A stretch of DNA of 64,000 nucleotides from Zygaena filipendulae (GCA_907165275.2 OU015659.1:6862501-6926500); one strand, 5' to 3'. Numbered from the stretch's first letter, positions 12,201-27,200 are shown. Translations and numbers: made by a program. Notes: a model not told the origin generated them from the letters alone.

Positions 12201-15200
12201 ACATGGATATCAACGATAATGATAATAATCTATACATATAAATAAAATTGAAGTGCAGTCTGTTTGTAATTACAAATTAACAGCTTTTTACTAAATGCAT
12301 ATTATGAAAGTATATATACTTACATACATAAAAAATACAGGTCTGTCTGTCTGTTTGTTCCGGCTAATCTCTAAAACGGCTGGACCGTTTTCAGATAGCT
12401 GATGTTATAAGGAGTAACTTAGAATACTTAGAAAAACAAAATAGTAACACTGTAACATTATTTTGGTGTACAATAAAGTGTATTCTATTCTAGTTCCTGC
12501 GAGATTTCCGAAACTCACGTGGGTGAAACCGCGGGGTACGGCTAGTATTTAAATATTTTCAATAAGCACTTATCCACGATAAGGTAGATAATGAATTCAT
12601 TGCAGGGTCAACGACTTACTAACAAAAATAACCAAACAATTAACGATTATACCTACGCGACGTAAGTATAATAGTAATTAGCACTTGTTTGTGAACGACT
12701 GCCGTAAAGATTTATTAGGGTCAGTGATTTTTTTTACAAACCAATAAAACATTATTGGTCTAGACTAGATCTTGATCTATTATACATGGCGGAAATTGTA
12801 AGCGGAAGATTACAGTTATATATTTTTACTCGTAAGGTGCCGAACTAAATAAAATCTTCGATATTTACTATAAAAACCTTAAACTTCCTGATGATACAAT
12901 GAAGACGAAGTGCCGCGCTAGATGGCAAAATTTTATTTTTTAGTCCGTCTTGTAAATGAATTAAAAATATTGGACACGTATTTTCCTTTTTTATGTACTT
13001 AATCAAGAAATAACTACGATACATTGAATTGAAATTCCGTATGACGTCACGCCTAGGTACAATTATACCATATACATACTTAGTTATGACGTCACGACTC
13101 ACTAGCTCCCATTCCTAAAATTTAACGCGTTTTATCGTTGGAAATGCAAAAAATACGTGTCTTTTATTTTTTTACGGACTAAATAGAATTTTGATTTTTA
13201 TACCCTGTCATCATGCCCTGTAGGCTGTAAGTATATTATTTTTATTGCCATATTTAAAACAGGTAAAATAGATTTTATTGATTGGATTTATTCGTCCTAT
13301 ACTTGAGTGAAATGTGGTGGTTTCAATTACGATATTATACCAACTTTAACGCCGTTATAAAATAGGTAAATAAAGTATTACATTATATGTATTACTGTTG
13401 TGTACTTAGTTGATAACAAATAAAGCGAGCTATAGTGCCAGTAAACCAGTGACTGACTCATTTATCTTGATAGCGTAATATCTATAAAATAATATCTTCA
13501 ATGTACAGTCATATAATTTTACAATTTTACTCTATTTATTATTTTGTTACAATACCAGTCACAAGTCACAACTCACAACTGTGTCATCTTTATTGTTCTA
13601 GTAAGTGGATCAAATTTGTAAATAAACATGATTTTTTGAATCAATGCGCGCGCTGCGATTGCGTCGCGATAGCCGCGAAAGTGACATCTAAGTAAACGGT
13701 TAGACGCGGCCTTGTATAAATTTTCAGTTTTCATATTTGTAGGGAGTAATTTCGTTTTTTTTTTATTTGAAACTAGCTGTGCCCTGCGGTTTCACCCGCG
13801 TGAATTTCGGAATTCGCGCAGGAACTCTATAATGGCCTAATTTACTTCTTAAACCTTTCCTGGACTTCCACCACTTCCACGCATATTTCAAGATCAAAAT
13901 TAGCCCAATCGGACCAACCATTCTCGAGTTTTAGCGAGACAAACGAACAGCAATTAAATTTTTATATATAAGGATAATGAACGAATCCTAAAATTCTTTC
14001 ACTGATACAAAGCCAGGACAGTAGGTATCAATACAATAGCAGAGAAGAGGATACCTTAAACAAAGATTTCCCGAGGAAATCCCAAAATTCACACGAACCT
14101 CTCGCTTTCTCAGAGGTCTTACATTGCGGAACATTGGGTGATTTGTAAATACATATAAGGAGGTAAATGCGTCATTAATGCTCGATTATTGTAACTGTAT
14201 GGCGCGCTTCCACTCAGCGAGACTCGCATATAAATAATAATCGTATGAGTTTTTTTTAAACATTCGACATTTAAACATGTCGAGATACCAATATTGTAAG
14301 TTTAGAAAAAAAAAACACAACAAACTTGAATACGTACATGATAATAATAGTAATAGATATATTGCTGAAAATCTAAATTTAAGATAAAATAATAATATGG
14401 ATAACACATCACAATACACCGATCCACTCCCACGACCCACACCAAGCTATAAGCTTGTGTCGTGGAAACCAAGCATACGTGGTATTATATATTACATACA
14501 TGGCCCAGACTGGAAAGTGGAATCCTATAGGTATTTATCCAATATAGTCCACCCCCACCGGGAATCGAACCCGGAACCTCTTGATTAGCACCCAAGCATG
14601 ATAACTCCGATGACTGATAATAGTTCCTTACCTCTTGTAAAGAACACGCTGACCATGAAGGAGAAAGCCAAAGAGGCTATCATGAACAGCAAGAGAAAGA
14701 ATATGAGCACCGACCACGGCGTGAAGGTGAGCACCGCGTACTGGTCACCCGCGCCCGTCGTATTGAACGGCGACTAAAATCGTAACACAGGCCTTAGGTC
14801 GGTCGTACAGACGTATTATTTATACACTACTAGCTGTGCCCCGCGGTTTTACCTGCGCTAATGTCGGAGATCCCGCGGGAATTCCGGGATAAAAAGTACC
14901 CTATGTCCTTTTCTGTACCTCTGACAACGTGTAGTATGCAATAATTAATTCTATTTCAGCCGCGTTAATTTCGGAGATCCCGCGGGAATTCCGGGATAAA
15001 AAGTAGCCTATGTTCTTTTCCATGTCCAAGGCTACATACATGCCAAATTTCATCCAAATCCGTTCAGCCGTTTTTCGTGATTACTAGTATTATAAATGTG
15101 AAAGTGTGGATGTTTGGATGTTTGTTACTCAATCACGTAAAAATGGCTGAACGGATTTGGATGAAATTTGGCATACACGTGTCAGGGGTACAGAGAAGGA

Positions 15201-18200
15201 CATAGGATACTTTTTATCTCGGAATTCCCGCGGGAACTCCGAAATTACCGCGGGTGAAATCGCGGGGCACAGCTAGTTATAAATAAATTGTTGTTACCTT
15301 AAATAAAATTACTATCAAGATCACGGATATTGATAGAAAAGACAGCTGTTTGATGAACCAAGCCAGCCAGTGCAGCCACGACGGCAGGCCCATTATTGTC
15401 ATAGTTTCCTAAAATCGAATACTTAATTTAGTTATTAACATAGCTGGGCACCGTTAATCAAATAGTTAACTTCGTTAATCGTTAATCCACTACAAAAAAA
15501 AGTTAGCTTCGTTAAACGTTAAAGCGTTACATTTCGGAAGAATTAACGCAAGTTAACGTTAATCGTTAATCCGTTAAAATGTGTAAAATTGCATTTTTAT
15601 ATCGTTGCGTTAGTGAACTAATACAGTGTGAGTCTGGATAAAGTGTACAAATGAAAATGAGGGATACTATGTTCAATTTTATGGACGAAAAAAATAATAA
15701 AAAAATTAAAAATTTTTTTTTGAATTTTTGACGATTTTTTTAAAATTTTGGTTCGCGTTAGGCTTCCCCTCGTAAACAAAACACTATAACTTTTAAAATA
15801 AACGGTAGATTGTCAAGATAAAAACTGAATTATGATCAGAGCTTATGGGGCGTCTTAATAAAATCAAAAATTTTAATCAAAATTATTTACAATTCAAAAT
15901 AATGGCGTTTATTTAACAAACAAAAGTATTTTTTTGCACAGTTTTTTCAGTAATTTTAAAATTGCTTAATAAAATGTGGTATTAACATACATTTTTTAAG
16001 GCTTACAATTATTCTACATCATACTAGCTTTCAAATGGTAAAAATTTTACGTTTATAACTTAATCACAACATTTTTTATCAGCTGTCAAAAAAGGCCTTC
16101 AAAGTATGGTATTTAATGAACAAAGGCGCGGTGAATGTTTAGGGTACATTTTATTGCATTTCAGGTAAAAAAGTTTTGTAACTGCACGTGGGCTTAAGTT
16201 TAGGGGTACGGGAAGAGACCAGTGTTGCCGTTTTAGCTACTTTGTAGCTAGATCTAGCGGATTTTGAACGTATTTAGCTACTTGAATTGATCATGGTTTC
16301 ATACATTTTAGCTACTTATTATTACTTAATGCTCCATACATTTAGCTACATTTCAGCACAAAATTACATAAACTGGCAACTGAAGCCGATTTACAAGATC
16401 GCATAATTAATTGTGCACATGATTTAAAAAATGATCGCGAGATGATAAGAAGAGCGACACAACAAATCGTTCTTCGCGCTACTATGTGTCTGCAAACAAG
16501 AGGTGGACATTTTGAGCATTTAATGCAATAACTAACCAATAGATTATTAAAAATAAATAATAAAAGTATTTTGTTTCGCCTCCAAAAAAATATCCACAAT
16601 AAATGATAAATACCACTTTTGGAGATCCTTTTTTGACAGCTGATAAAAAATGTTGTGATTAAGTTATAAACGTAAAATTTTTACCATTTGAAAGCTAGTA
16701 TGATGTAGAATAATTGTAAGCCTTAAAAAATGTATGTTAATACCACATTTTATTAAGCAATTTTAAAATTACTGAAAAAACTGTGCAAAAAAATACTTTT
16801 GTTTGTTAAATAAACGCCATTATTTTGAATTGTAAATAATTTTGATTAAAATTTTTGATTTTATTAAGACGCCCCATAAGCTCTGATCATAATTCAGTTT
16901 TTATCTTGACAATCTACCGTTTATTTTAAAAGTTATAGTGTTTTGTTTACGAGGGGAACCCTAACGCGAACCAAAATTTTAAAAAAATCGTCAAAAATTC
17001 AAAAAAAATTTTTTTATTTTTTTATTATTTTTTTCGTCGATAAAATTGAACATAGTATCCCTCATTTTCATTTGTACACTTTATCCAGACTCACACTGTA
17101 TAAACATGTTGGTTTAGGTTCTGGAAGTTAACAGGTTAGGAACAAAATAAAATCTCAAATGTGGCCATGGATTCTCATTAAGACCGCTGAAATCCGATTC
17201 TATCCGCCGCACTCAGAGTCGACTTTAATGATTACTTAGTTAAGTATAGATTTTTAAAACAAAACTGCCACAATCAGACAAGTTTTTAAAATAAATGTTA
17301 ATTGGCATTTAACTAATTAAGTTACATGTTATTAAATGTCAATTAACATTAATTTACTAAACGTCTCTGACTGCGGCAGTTTTGTTTTAAAAATCTATAC
17401 TTAACTAAGTAATCATTAAAGTCGACTCTGAGTGCGGCTGTTAGTCTTCCATGATATGGTTTTACTACTACCTACACTGCACAGTACACTTTTTCTACCT
17501 AACAAAATTACACTGCACTCTTCTTTAACAACACGCAAATGATCACTGACAGTAATTTATATTTATAACTAGCTGTTCCCCGCGGTTTCACCCGCGGAAA
17601 TTTCGGATATCCCGCAGGAATTCCGGAATGCAAAGTACCTACCCTATGTCCTTCTCTGTACCCCTGACAATGTGTACCTAAGTATGCAAAATTTCATGAG
17701 ATTTCACCGACGTTAATTTCAGAGTTCCTGCGGGAATTCCGGGATAAAAAGTATCCTATGTCCGTTTCCTGGTTCTAAGCTACCTCCCCACCAATTTTCA
17801 GCCAAATCGGTTCAGCCGTTCTTGAGTTATAAAGCGCGCTCCACATTCGCGCGCGAACCGCGCGCGACGCATGGTTCGCGGGTGTTTCGCGGATGTTTCG
17901 CGGGTGTTTCGCGGCTTCGCGGGTGGTTCGCGGGTGGTTCGCGGGTGTTTCGCGGCTGTTTCGCGGCTTCGCGCGCGAACAACGCGCGAATGTGGAGCGC
18001 GCATAAGTGGAGTAACTAACACGACTTTCTTTTATATGTAGATAACAAACGAAACACTCGTCATTTGAAGCACCGGCGCTAAAAGTACTGGAATGATTGA
18101 ATTTTGAACGAAACTCAAACTCATCTCTTCGCAATTCATTTCTCACTCACACGCGCCGGCAAAATATATCAAGTTTTGTTTTTGTTTCACTCGCTGGCAC

Positions 18201-21200
18201 GCGCCACCCGGCGGCCGGCCCTTGTCGTTTAATATTCATACTAAACTTGTCTGAACCTGTTTTTCACGCCACGCCGCGGTGCTGTGCGGTAAATAGTTGG
18301 CATTGGATTAACGATTAACGGACTTCTGTATGTTAACGGAAGTTAACGTGTCCGTTAACATTTTTAAAAGTTAACTGAAAAGTTAATCCGTTAATCAAAA
18401 TGTTAACTTCGTTAATTAACGATTAACGGATTAACGAGTTAATGCCCAGCTATGGTTATTAATCACCATCAATCTACACTTGTATGTTGATTTTTTTCCA
18501 CATTTTTTTTGGCACGTGTCTGGCACAGAATGTGTCAGGCACGCTCAATGTCTGTACATAGATATAAATGGACCTTAATAGGTTTTCTAAAACAACGGCA
18601 GCGTTTGTAAAAATTATTTTAAACCCCAAGTGGGGTTGGATAACGTATAACATACGTACATCTGCTATTTTTTTTTTAATTTCTCTATTATTTTCTATGA
18701 AAATCACCAATTAAGTTTAAATGTATAAAAAAGTCGCCAAAACGCTACAGGTGCGGGGTCACTTGATGTCAATTAGTTTAGTAATATTTTCATTGTAGTC
18801 AAAAACCCTTGAAATGGCGCGGGTTGCGAGGAGAACGGCGCCTAATCACAATTACATTATTAAATCAAACCTTCAACTGCAACTCTTTTTCCGATGTGAC
18901 CACTCTGACAGTGTTGACGAAAGAATACGCAAAACACAGCATCAGTATCATAGATACAAATCTCTCGAGAGCTATAAGCAGCTGATCGTCTCTGTACGCC
19001 AGTTGAGGGAGCCTCTGCAAATAAACTCTCGTGTTGACCGGTTTGCCGGTTTTCTGTTTTATGATTTCCTGGGAAACGGCATGTTGGACCGCCAGGAACA
19101 TTTCCGGTGAATAACCTACAAGGAAAATTTGAATAGAATAGAATAGAATAGAAAAAAGTTTATTTGATACCATAAAGATAAAACAAGTACAAGCGTGAGT
19201 CTTAAAACTAGAATAAATGGTACCAAAATGGCTACCACTCAGCATTATGCAGTGGCACTAAGTTCCACGACGCTGATTTTCAGTGGCGACCGTAGAAGGG
19301 AGATGGCTTCACACTACCAATAAGACCGTCCACAATCTGCATTTCTTAGTTTCAAAAATAATTTAAAAAGTAAAAATAGAGCAAGTAGATAATAATAAAA
19401 AGTTAAGAAAAAACAACACATTAAAAGCCAAGTAAATTATCATAATGTATGCGGGGTATGCCTAAGAAGACTAAATATATGTATAATCAGAAATAAATCC
19501 TTACTAATATTACAAATGCAAAAGTAACTCTGTCTGTCTGTTTGTCTGTCTGTTACGCTTTCACGCCCCAACGGCTCAGCCGATCATTATGAAATTCTGC
19601 ATACACATTGTCAGGGGTACAGGGAAGGACACAGAGTACCTTTCATCCCGGAATTTCCGCGGGAACTCCGAACCTATCGCGGGTGAAACCGCGGGGAAAA
19701 GTTAGTCAGAAATAAATCAGAAACGGCTAAGACAATTCTTTTTGTTCCTGTATTAAATAAGATTTAAGATAAGATATAAGATTTAAGATTTGCCAATCTA
19801 TACTAATATTATAAAGAGATAAAGTTGATGAGTTTGTGAATTGTGAGTTTGTGACGTTGTAGGGGGTAATCTCTGGATCTACTGAACCGATTTTGAAAGT
19901 TCTTTCACCTATAGGACGCTACGGTAGTCCTGAGTGACATAGGATACTTTTATCCCGGAACTTCCGCGGGAACTCTGGAGTTTGTGAGTTTATAAGGTTG
20001 TAGTAATAATAGTATAAAGATGCGATAATCTCTGGATCTACTGAACCGATTTTGAAAATTCCTATCTTATCTTTCTTTTAACCCAGAATTTCCGCGGGAA
20101 CTCCGAAATAACCGAGGGGGACAGTTAATAGAAAATAAATTGCCATTTCATTAAAAATGAATTAGTGTAGCGTACCTAGGTACCTACTAAAATTCACCGG
20201 ATAGTAAACGTTATTTTAATATTTTTTCCAACTTGTTGTGGTTGCTGGGTTATACGATTTAACGATTTTTTTAGGTACCTACTGGTTTATTATATTCTAA
20301 AATATTTTTTCTCCCGTTACTGATGAGCGTTAATTATAAGTGGTAGTAAAGAACTACAACGTACTGCCAGTATTTAAATTGTCCATTTAAATAACTCACC
20401 AGGAGTAAGGCCGCCGTACATATCGTCCGACTCCCTTGGCCCAGGTCTCGGAAATAATGGAAATAGTAAGTTCGTTCTCCAGCTTGCCCTTAACGGATGC
20501 TCGAGCATGGGCGTCCTCATGACAGCGGGAAATCTTAGGGAGAATTTAATATCGTCCGGCCATTCTGTTGCATCTGCAAAGGTCGTAATCTATAGTATAA
20601 TAAAAGAGTAGAATCCGCGATTCTGTACATTGAATATTTTTAACAAAAACTGACAGGGAGCGATAAAAGAAGAGTAACCAACCACAAAAAAAGGGTTTTT
20701 GAAATTATTTTCTGTCTGTCTGACTGTCTGTGTGTCTGTTCGCGATAATCTCCGCATCTACTGAACCGATTGTCATGCGGTTTTCACAGGTAGATTAAGC
20801 TTAGCCTGGAGCTACATATAGGCTTTGTTTCATTAAAATCGGATGTCGGGAAAAAAAGTTGTTGTATAAAAACCTTTAACGCGGGTGAAATCGCGGGGCA
20901 CAGCTAGTTACTAATATACATATCGTGCATCGGTTAATAAAATAAAAATATTACATCAACTTCATAAAACGAATGTTAGTTTTTCCAGCGGATAAAATTG
21001 TCGAAACAAAGGCATGTAATATGTAGGCTGAGGAGAACAAGAGCTTCGAGAACACAAGTTTGAATGAAGTCGCGAATAAAGTCAAATCATTCAGAATGCA
21101 TTAATCTACGTCATGCTGAACTGAAATATTTCATGAAAAATTATCATTAATGCCCAAATAACAAAAAGGGTATCCTAACTAATATTATAAATGCGAATGT

Positions 21201-24200
21201 GAGTTTGTTTGTATCTTACGCTTTCACGCCTCAACGGCTCAACGGATCATCATGAAATTTTGCATACACGTTGTCAGGGATGCAGAGAAGGATATAGGAT
21301 ACTTTTTACCCCGGAATTCCCGCTGGAACTTCGAAGTAGACGCGGGTTAAACCGCGTGGAACAGCTAGTAAGAAATATATGTACCTATACGTAGGTACAT
21401 ATATCTCCTACGTAGGTAGCTATAACAAGGGAGTAATGACGTCGCGTCGAGCATCTAAAGGTATGTACCCATTGATATACCACACCAAGTAAATCAATGT
21501 ATGTAGGTATCTTATAAAATCAATATAAAAATGTGATACTTACTGGCCATGTTATCATCAAATTGAACGCCAACAAGAATACTATTCATTGCATTGGGTT
21601 GCGTGAGATTATATTCCATCTCTTTTGAATCTTTGAACCCTTTAGGCGGAGGTAACATGGTGGTATCAAACAAGAGCGCTAGTATTCCATTCAGATTATC
21701 TAAAGCAACCATTGCGACAGCATCTTGTGTTACTTTTCGTGTTAGAGGGTTTTCTGGCGAGAAAGCTATAGTCCCCTCTCTTTTTGCAGTCGAAAGTTTC
21801 TCTCTTAAAGAAAACAAATTGTTTCAGTGCTAAACTTCGGTTACTCTGGATAGAATAAACTACCTAGTTAAATAAATTTTCGTTTTAAGTCTGTCATGTT
21901 GATTAATAAACATATTAGACAAGTATTTTTTCTTGTTGTTTTACGGAATCTAAAAATTTAGTCGAAATGCCGCGTGACATCATGCTTTGGTTATACCTAT
22001 CCTACAATTTATAAATAAAATATATAAAATCCGAGCCGCCACTTTTAAACTTTGATGCGCTTTATCAAACTATTAATTTAATCATTTGAAATACCAAAAA
22101 ATACGTGTCTATTATTTTTTCTCATTATCTGATGGACTATTGCGATTGGACTATTGGAATTGCGATTTTCATACCCTGGGGCCTGCGGGGTTAGCCAAGT
22201 TGACATTCTACAATCGTTAACACATAGAAAACTAGAATAGAAGACTTTGGTCAGTCAATGAAAACTCTAGCTTTACGTGACCACTTGAAAACTAGAGTTT
22301 TGATTGGCTGACCAAGTGACATGACGATTCGTTACTTATGTTTTCTATGCGTTAACGATTGCAGAATGTCAACTTAGCTAACCCCACTGGGTACACGGCT
22401 ATTGTAATCAACCGGCTTGGCTGTACTCCTTAGTTTGATGACAATACAATAATAATTATTATAATTAGCAGGAAAAATGTATTAGTGTTTTATATAATAT
22501 AGTAGGTATGTACATATATTCTTGATTTAATGTGTCGACTTATTCGTCAACTCGCACGTGTCAAACTCGTGCGTGTGCGCGAGTAAGCACCTTCCGTTTT
22601 CAAGGTAATATTAACTTTTGTAAAAATACAAAACGAGAAGGGTTGGCATGGTTATAGCCGTTATAGGTTTGATGAAAAACAATTTAATTTCTACAATTTA
22701 TTTTATTTTTTATTTTATTGTACCTACGTAACCCGTTTCACCCGCGATAATTTCGAAGTTCCAGTCACGACTCCAGGATAAACCATACCTATAAACCTTC
22801 CTCTGGAATTTATCGATGAAAACTGAAAACTGGATGAAAATCTGTTCAGTAGTTTTTGAGTTTATTGCGAATAGACAGACAGACAGAGGAGGCGGAGGAC
22901 TTTATTTTATAATTTATGTGAGGACTATACATATAATAGCTGCACTCGCGACTTCGCTATTCGCTATTCAGCTATCGCGGAATAGGTACATGTTCCTTAT
23001 TTGGCAATCGGTAAAAAAGGGATCTAGGAATGCGGTGATTCCAAATATTACTATTTGCGACAAGTGCGAACATCAAGTTCGTGGCGTTTTTACTTTTTAA
23101 GTCAAATTATTTTGGACAGACTGACAGACTAAGAAAAAAATGATGTGAAACTGTTGCTGTTGCTTGGAGGCGGAAGCGAAACGCCACCATTCTAATAAAT
23201 ATATAGCTACACAATGAAAGTAGGTACACCTAGCAAAATGAAAGTAGCACCATGCTATCACTATAAACTTGTTATTTATTATTGGCTAGTTCATATCGTT
23301 TTTGACATAAAAGTTGAAGATCTAGAATCTACTAAAAAGTTTGTTGTACTTAATTTGAATTTTACAGATAGTACTAGAGTAATATGTAAGGCGGAAATTA
23401 AATCCTTACTAATATTATAAATGCGAAACTGAGTTTGTTTATTTGTTTGTTTGTTACGTTTTACGCCTCAACGGCTCAACAGATCGTCATGAAATTTTGA
23501 ATACACGTTGTCAGAGATACAGAAAAGGACATAAGGTATTTTTTATTCCGGAATTGCCGCGGGAACTCAAGAATTACCGCAGGTGAAAGCGCGGGGAACA
23601 GCTAGTAGATGATATTTCCATGTTAGGTAAAAATAACACAAAGAGATCATTAAATATTTTTTATCGGTTTGTTATGATTAGCAGATTAAATAGCTCAGGA
23701 ACTACACTAATTATTATTATATACATACTAAGTAGTCCTGAGCAATAATTTTTTTTTTACCAAGTTAATTACCTACAGTTATTTGTTTACTATAACTTTG
23801 TCCTAACAAAAAATAATCTTACATATAAATAAAATTCAAGTGTCTGTTTTTAATTCTAAACTAACAGCTTTTTACTAAATGCATATGAAAGTACTGTACT
23901 CACATGAAAAAATTAATTACTAAAATTTTTCTCTGTCTGTCTGTTTGTTCCAGCTAATCTCTGAATTGGCTAGATTGATTTTAACAGTACTTTCACTGGC
24001 AGATCGCTGATGTTATAAGCAGTAACTTAGGCCACTTTTATTTTAGAAAAAAATGGTTCCTGCAGGATTTCCGAAACTCACGCGGGTGAAACCACAGGGC
24101 ACAGCTAGTATTCAAAAAATTAAAACCAACCACACCAGATTAAATGATGTTGTTTATTGAACTTTGATGTTTTATTTAATAAAAGGCAGTTCACTCATTG

Positions 24201-27200
24201 TCAGTATCTAGTTTGAAGGAGTTTCCGTGTGATAAAATTGCAATACAGAAATGTTATATTGAATAATCTAAGCAAAAGGTCAATGACTTCCAAAATGAAG
24301 ACGAAATCTTAAAAACTACTTGATCTATGTATGAGGCAGGTAATTTATAGACAGTAGAATGTAAGACTAAGAAAAGATTTTTCCAATTAAAACCCATTTT
24401 GAGGGGAAAAAAACGGCAGGGAACAGCTAATCCAATATTGAATTATTAAAAAGTTATCATAAACTTTACAAGAAATAGAGGAATTATTAATTTAAGTTAA
24501 TATTTTTGCAACAAAAAGAGAGCTTAAATTTTTATCAGGAATTAAGTTTTGTAGGAAGTATACTGCCGCTGTCGCCAGTTGTGTTACCAAGTATGGATGT
24601 GGGGATCTTGGGCTTCTTCAATGAACTTCTATATTTATGATTAGTAGTGATTTTATTCAATTACTGAGCTTAACAATTATATTACTTATTACAATGATTC
24701 ACTAGTTATAGTAACTATAGTCGAAGCGTAGCGATGTGGAGCTTGCGCACACGACTCTACTTGTTACTTGAATCCTCTTCCTGAATCCTTGCACTTGTTT
24801 ATATACCCCGGTTGCGACGAGCGGGGGAATGCTTCATAGTCCATTGTACTTCACGGACCTTTGTCGGTCTCTCAAACGTTCTCTATTGTGATGCTTGAGA
24901 ATTGTCCACCTAATGGGTTTATGATCGTTTCGGCACACCTTTGTCTTCACAAACGGTTCGGACTCATCTGGGATTTATTGCTTGTACATTAAGATAAGGA
25001 ATGAGTTTATTGTTGTGCCGATGCCAATTATCATGTGCAGGTCCTTTGTGCATTTAGGTAGACTCCGCAGGTATTTGTATTACACAGAAGGGTGGTAATT
25101 CTCGTTTCATAACACCTCCCCCCTTAAGAAAGAGCTTAGGGCGTAACTTGTTATGCCCGGGCTCTCGTTGCTTCTTCTCGTGGTTTCTTCATCCAATATA
25201 TTGTTTATTGAGGTTGACCCAGCTCTAGATCGGGTAGGTCTATCGTGAGTTTTTAATTAAGATCATAGGATTTTGGAATTTGGGATTAGACCATGGGAAT
25301 TAAAGAAAGGAATTATGTTGTATGCGTTACCATCCATAATTTTACTTCTGCATATCCTTAAATATAACCCTGTATACAATCCTCGACTTAGCTATAGTCC
25401 CTGACTCTTCTATTCCTAATTCTAACATATTAATTACATCCTTTATTGAAACAAAACTTGTTAGAATATCTAAGTTAACTTATTTTCTAGTATGTACATC
25501 ATAAAGTTTTCTAATTATTTCCTAATATTATTCATTCTTATTTCTAATCTTAGTTGCCATTACATTCGCATTTAAATTGTTTTAACGTACTTTATACTGT
25601 ATCCAAAGCCTTAAATCTCAGATATTACGCCTATTCGTTCGAAGTACAGGAATAGGTCGTAGTATGTTCGCTGCGCGTCTTTTTCCACGGTTATCTAAAT
25701 ATACTTTTGGAGCTTTAATATCACGGATATAGGTTTTGCGTCGCGTACAAAAGACATTAGCTTGTTTATTTGTTTTTGGGAGTTTTTCTTGCGTTTCTAA
25801 TTGCGGTTCAGGTAATTCCGTGTCTTTATTGTATTCATCAGTACGTTTAATTTGAGCCTCGCGCTTAGTGTTGTGAATATAATCATACACAGTTTTTAAA
25901 TATTCGCGATGCTTCGTTAATAGGCTATTAAGTAATTGCGAGTCATGTAAAAAGTTTAAAATCGGTTCTGCTTCTACGTGACCAAAAAGTATTTCATGCG
26001 GTGAGAGTTTGGTATCGGATTGAATTGAATTGTTATATGCTAATAATGCTAATTTCATTTTATCGTCGTGAGGTAATTTACCTTTGTGTTGTTCATTCAA
26101 CAGCCTACAATGCTCCCTTAAAGTTGAATGAAACCTTTCTACGATACCATGTGACGATGGATTGTATGGAGTTGTAAAATGAACTTTTATGTTATAAAGA
26201 TTTATGAGTTCCTTTAACAAAGCAAACTCTTTACCTGCATCGGAAGTTATTTCTAACGGTACTCCGTATTGTGAAAAGAATTTTAAAAGCTTTGACATCA
26301 CCGTCGAACTGTTTTTGTCATTTAAGCGTTTTATTACTGCAAAACGTGAAAAACCATCAATGATAGATAGGTATAACTTCCCTTCGATATCTACTACATC
26401 GCAAAAGATGTGACTTAAAGGTCTTACTGCAATGGGTGGTAATAACATAGGCGGTTTCATTGGATGCCTGTCGTATTTACCTGATTTACAAATAGTGCAA
26501 TTATTAATGAAACTACGGATATCGAACATAATGTTTTTCCACCAATATTTCCTAGATATATGCATCATTGTCTCTGTAATGCCACGATGATTAGTTTTAC
26601 CTTCATGATAGTTTTTTAATATCTCTATCTGCCTGTCCCGGTCAATTACCGTTTCCACTAACTCCGTACATCGTGTCAGACGTATGTTAGGATTAAACTC
26701 CTTCGTTAAGATGTTTACCATTTCTTTATATAGTTCTTCTGTATAAAAAAATCCGAAATAATGAATACCTGGTTTCATATGTTCTCTAATAAACTTTCTA
26801 AGTGCTGTAGTTGGTCTGTTCGACGTATATAAACTAACGTAAATAATTTCATTACCCTCTTCTGTCTTAACTTCTATACTATCTAACCTATTATGTAGCT
26901 TAAAATATATTTGATGTTGTTTTTTATTAATCACCTCTTGAACTATGGGTATTCCTGGGTGTATATTATCATCTTGGGAATGTTGTGTTTGCGTCTCCTC
27001 GCAATCATTCGCGGTATCTACCTGATTTCCTACCTCACTACCATCTTGTGCGACTACAGATGCGTTTTCATTAAAATTTATCCTGACACGTGATAATGCA
27101 TCTGCGTTTGAATTAATTGAACCCTTCTTATATTTAATTACAAAATCGTACTCCGCAAGTCTGAGTCTCCATCTGGTCAAACGGGAGTTTGGATCTTTAA

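Larger units (their letters stand above)
10092..14631. other. ABCA intron 6: repeats and AT-rich sequence, no gene seen
   Basis: No credible exon on either strand. It contains Helitron-like copies (two minus-strand ends at 10323 and 10479, complete copies at 11270-11490, 12229-12545 and 13773-13974) and a reverse SINE at 14388-14605. The remainder, roughly 10700-11200, 11600-12200 and 12600-13700, is AT-rich without recognisable features. Confidence 0.55.
15439..18454. mobile_element. hAT-type element with 8-bp target duplication (non-autonomous, nested)
   Basis: Perfect 12-bp terminal inverted repeats, CATAGCTGGGCA at 15439 and TGCCCAGCTATG ending at 18454, are flanked by identical 8-bp duplications GTTATTAA (15431-15438 and 18455-18462). 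The ends are followed inside by many GTTAA(C/T)-type subterminal repeats (15450-15580 and 18300-18440), typical of hAT transposase-binding regions. No hAT transposase ORF is visible. The 3016-bp body holds a foldback Tc1/mariner element, a Harbinger-like MITE, a truncated Helitron-like copy and a minisatellite. It lies in ABCA intron 4. Confidence 0.85.

Noticed and set aside
17775..18146. Open frames on both strands around 17.8-18.1 kb
   Set aside because: They are created by the TTCGCGGG minisatellite, which has no stops in several frames.
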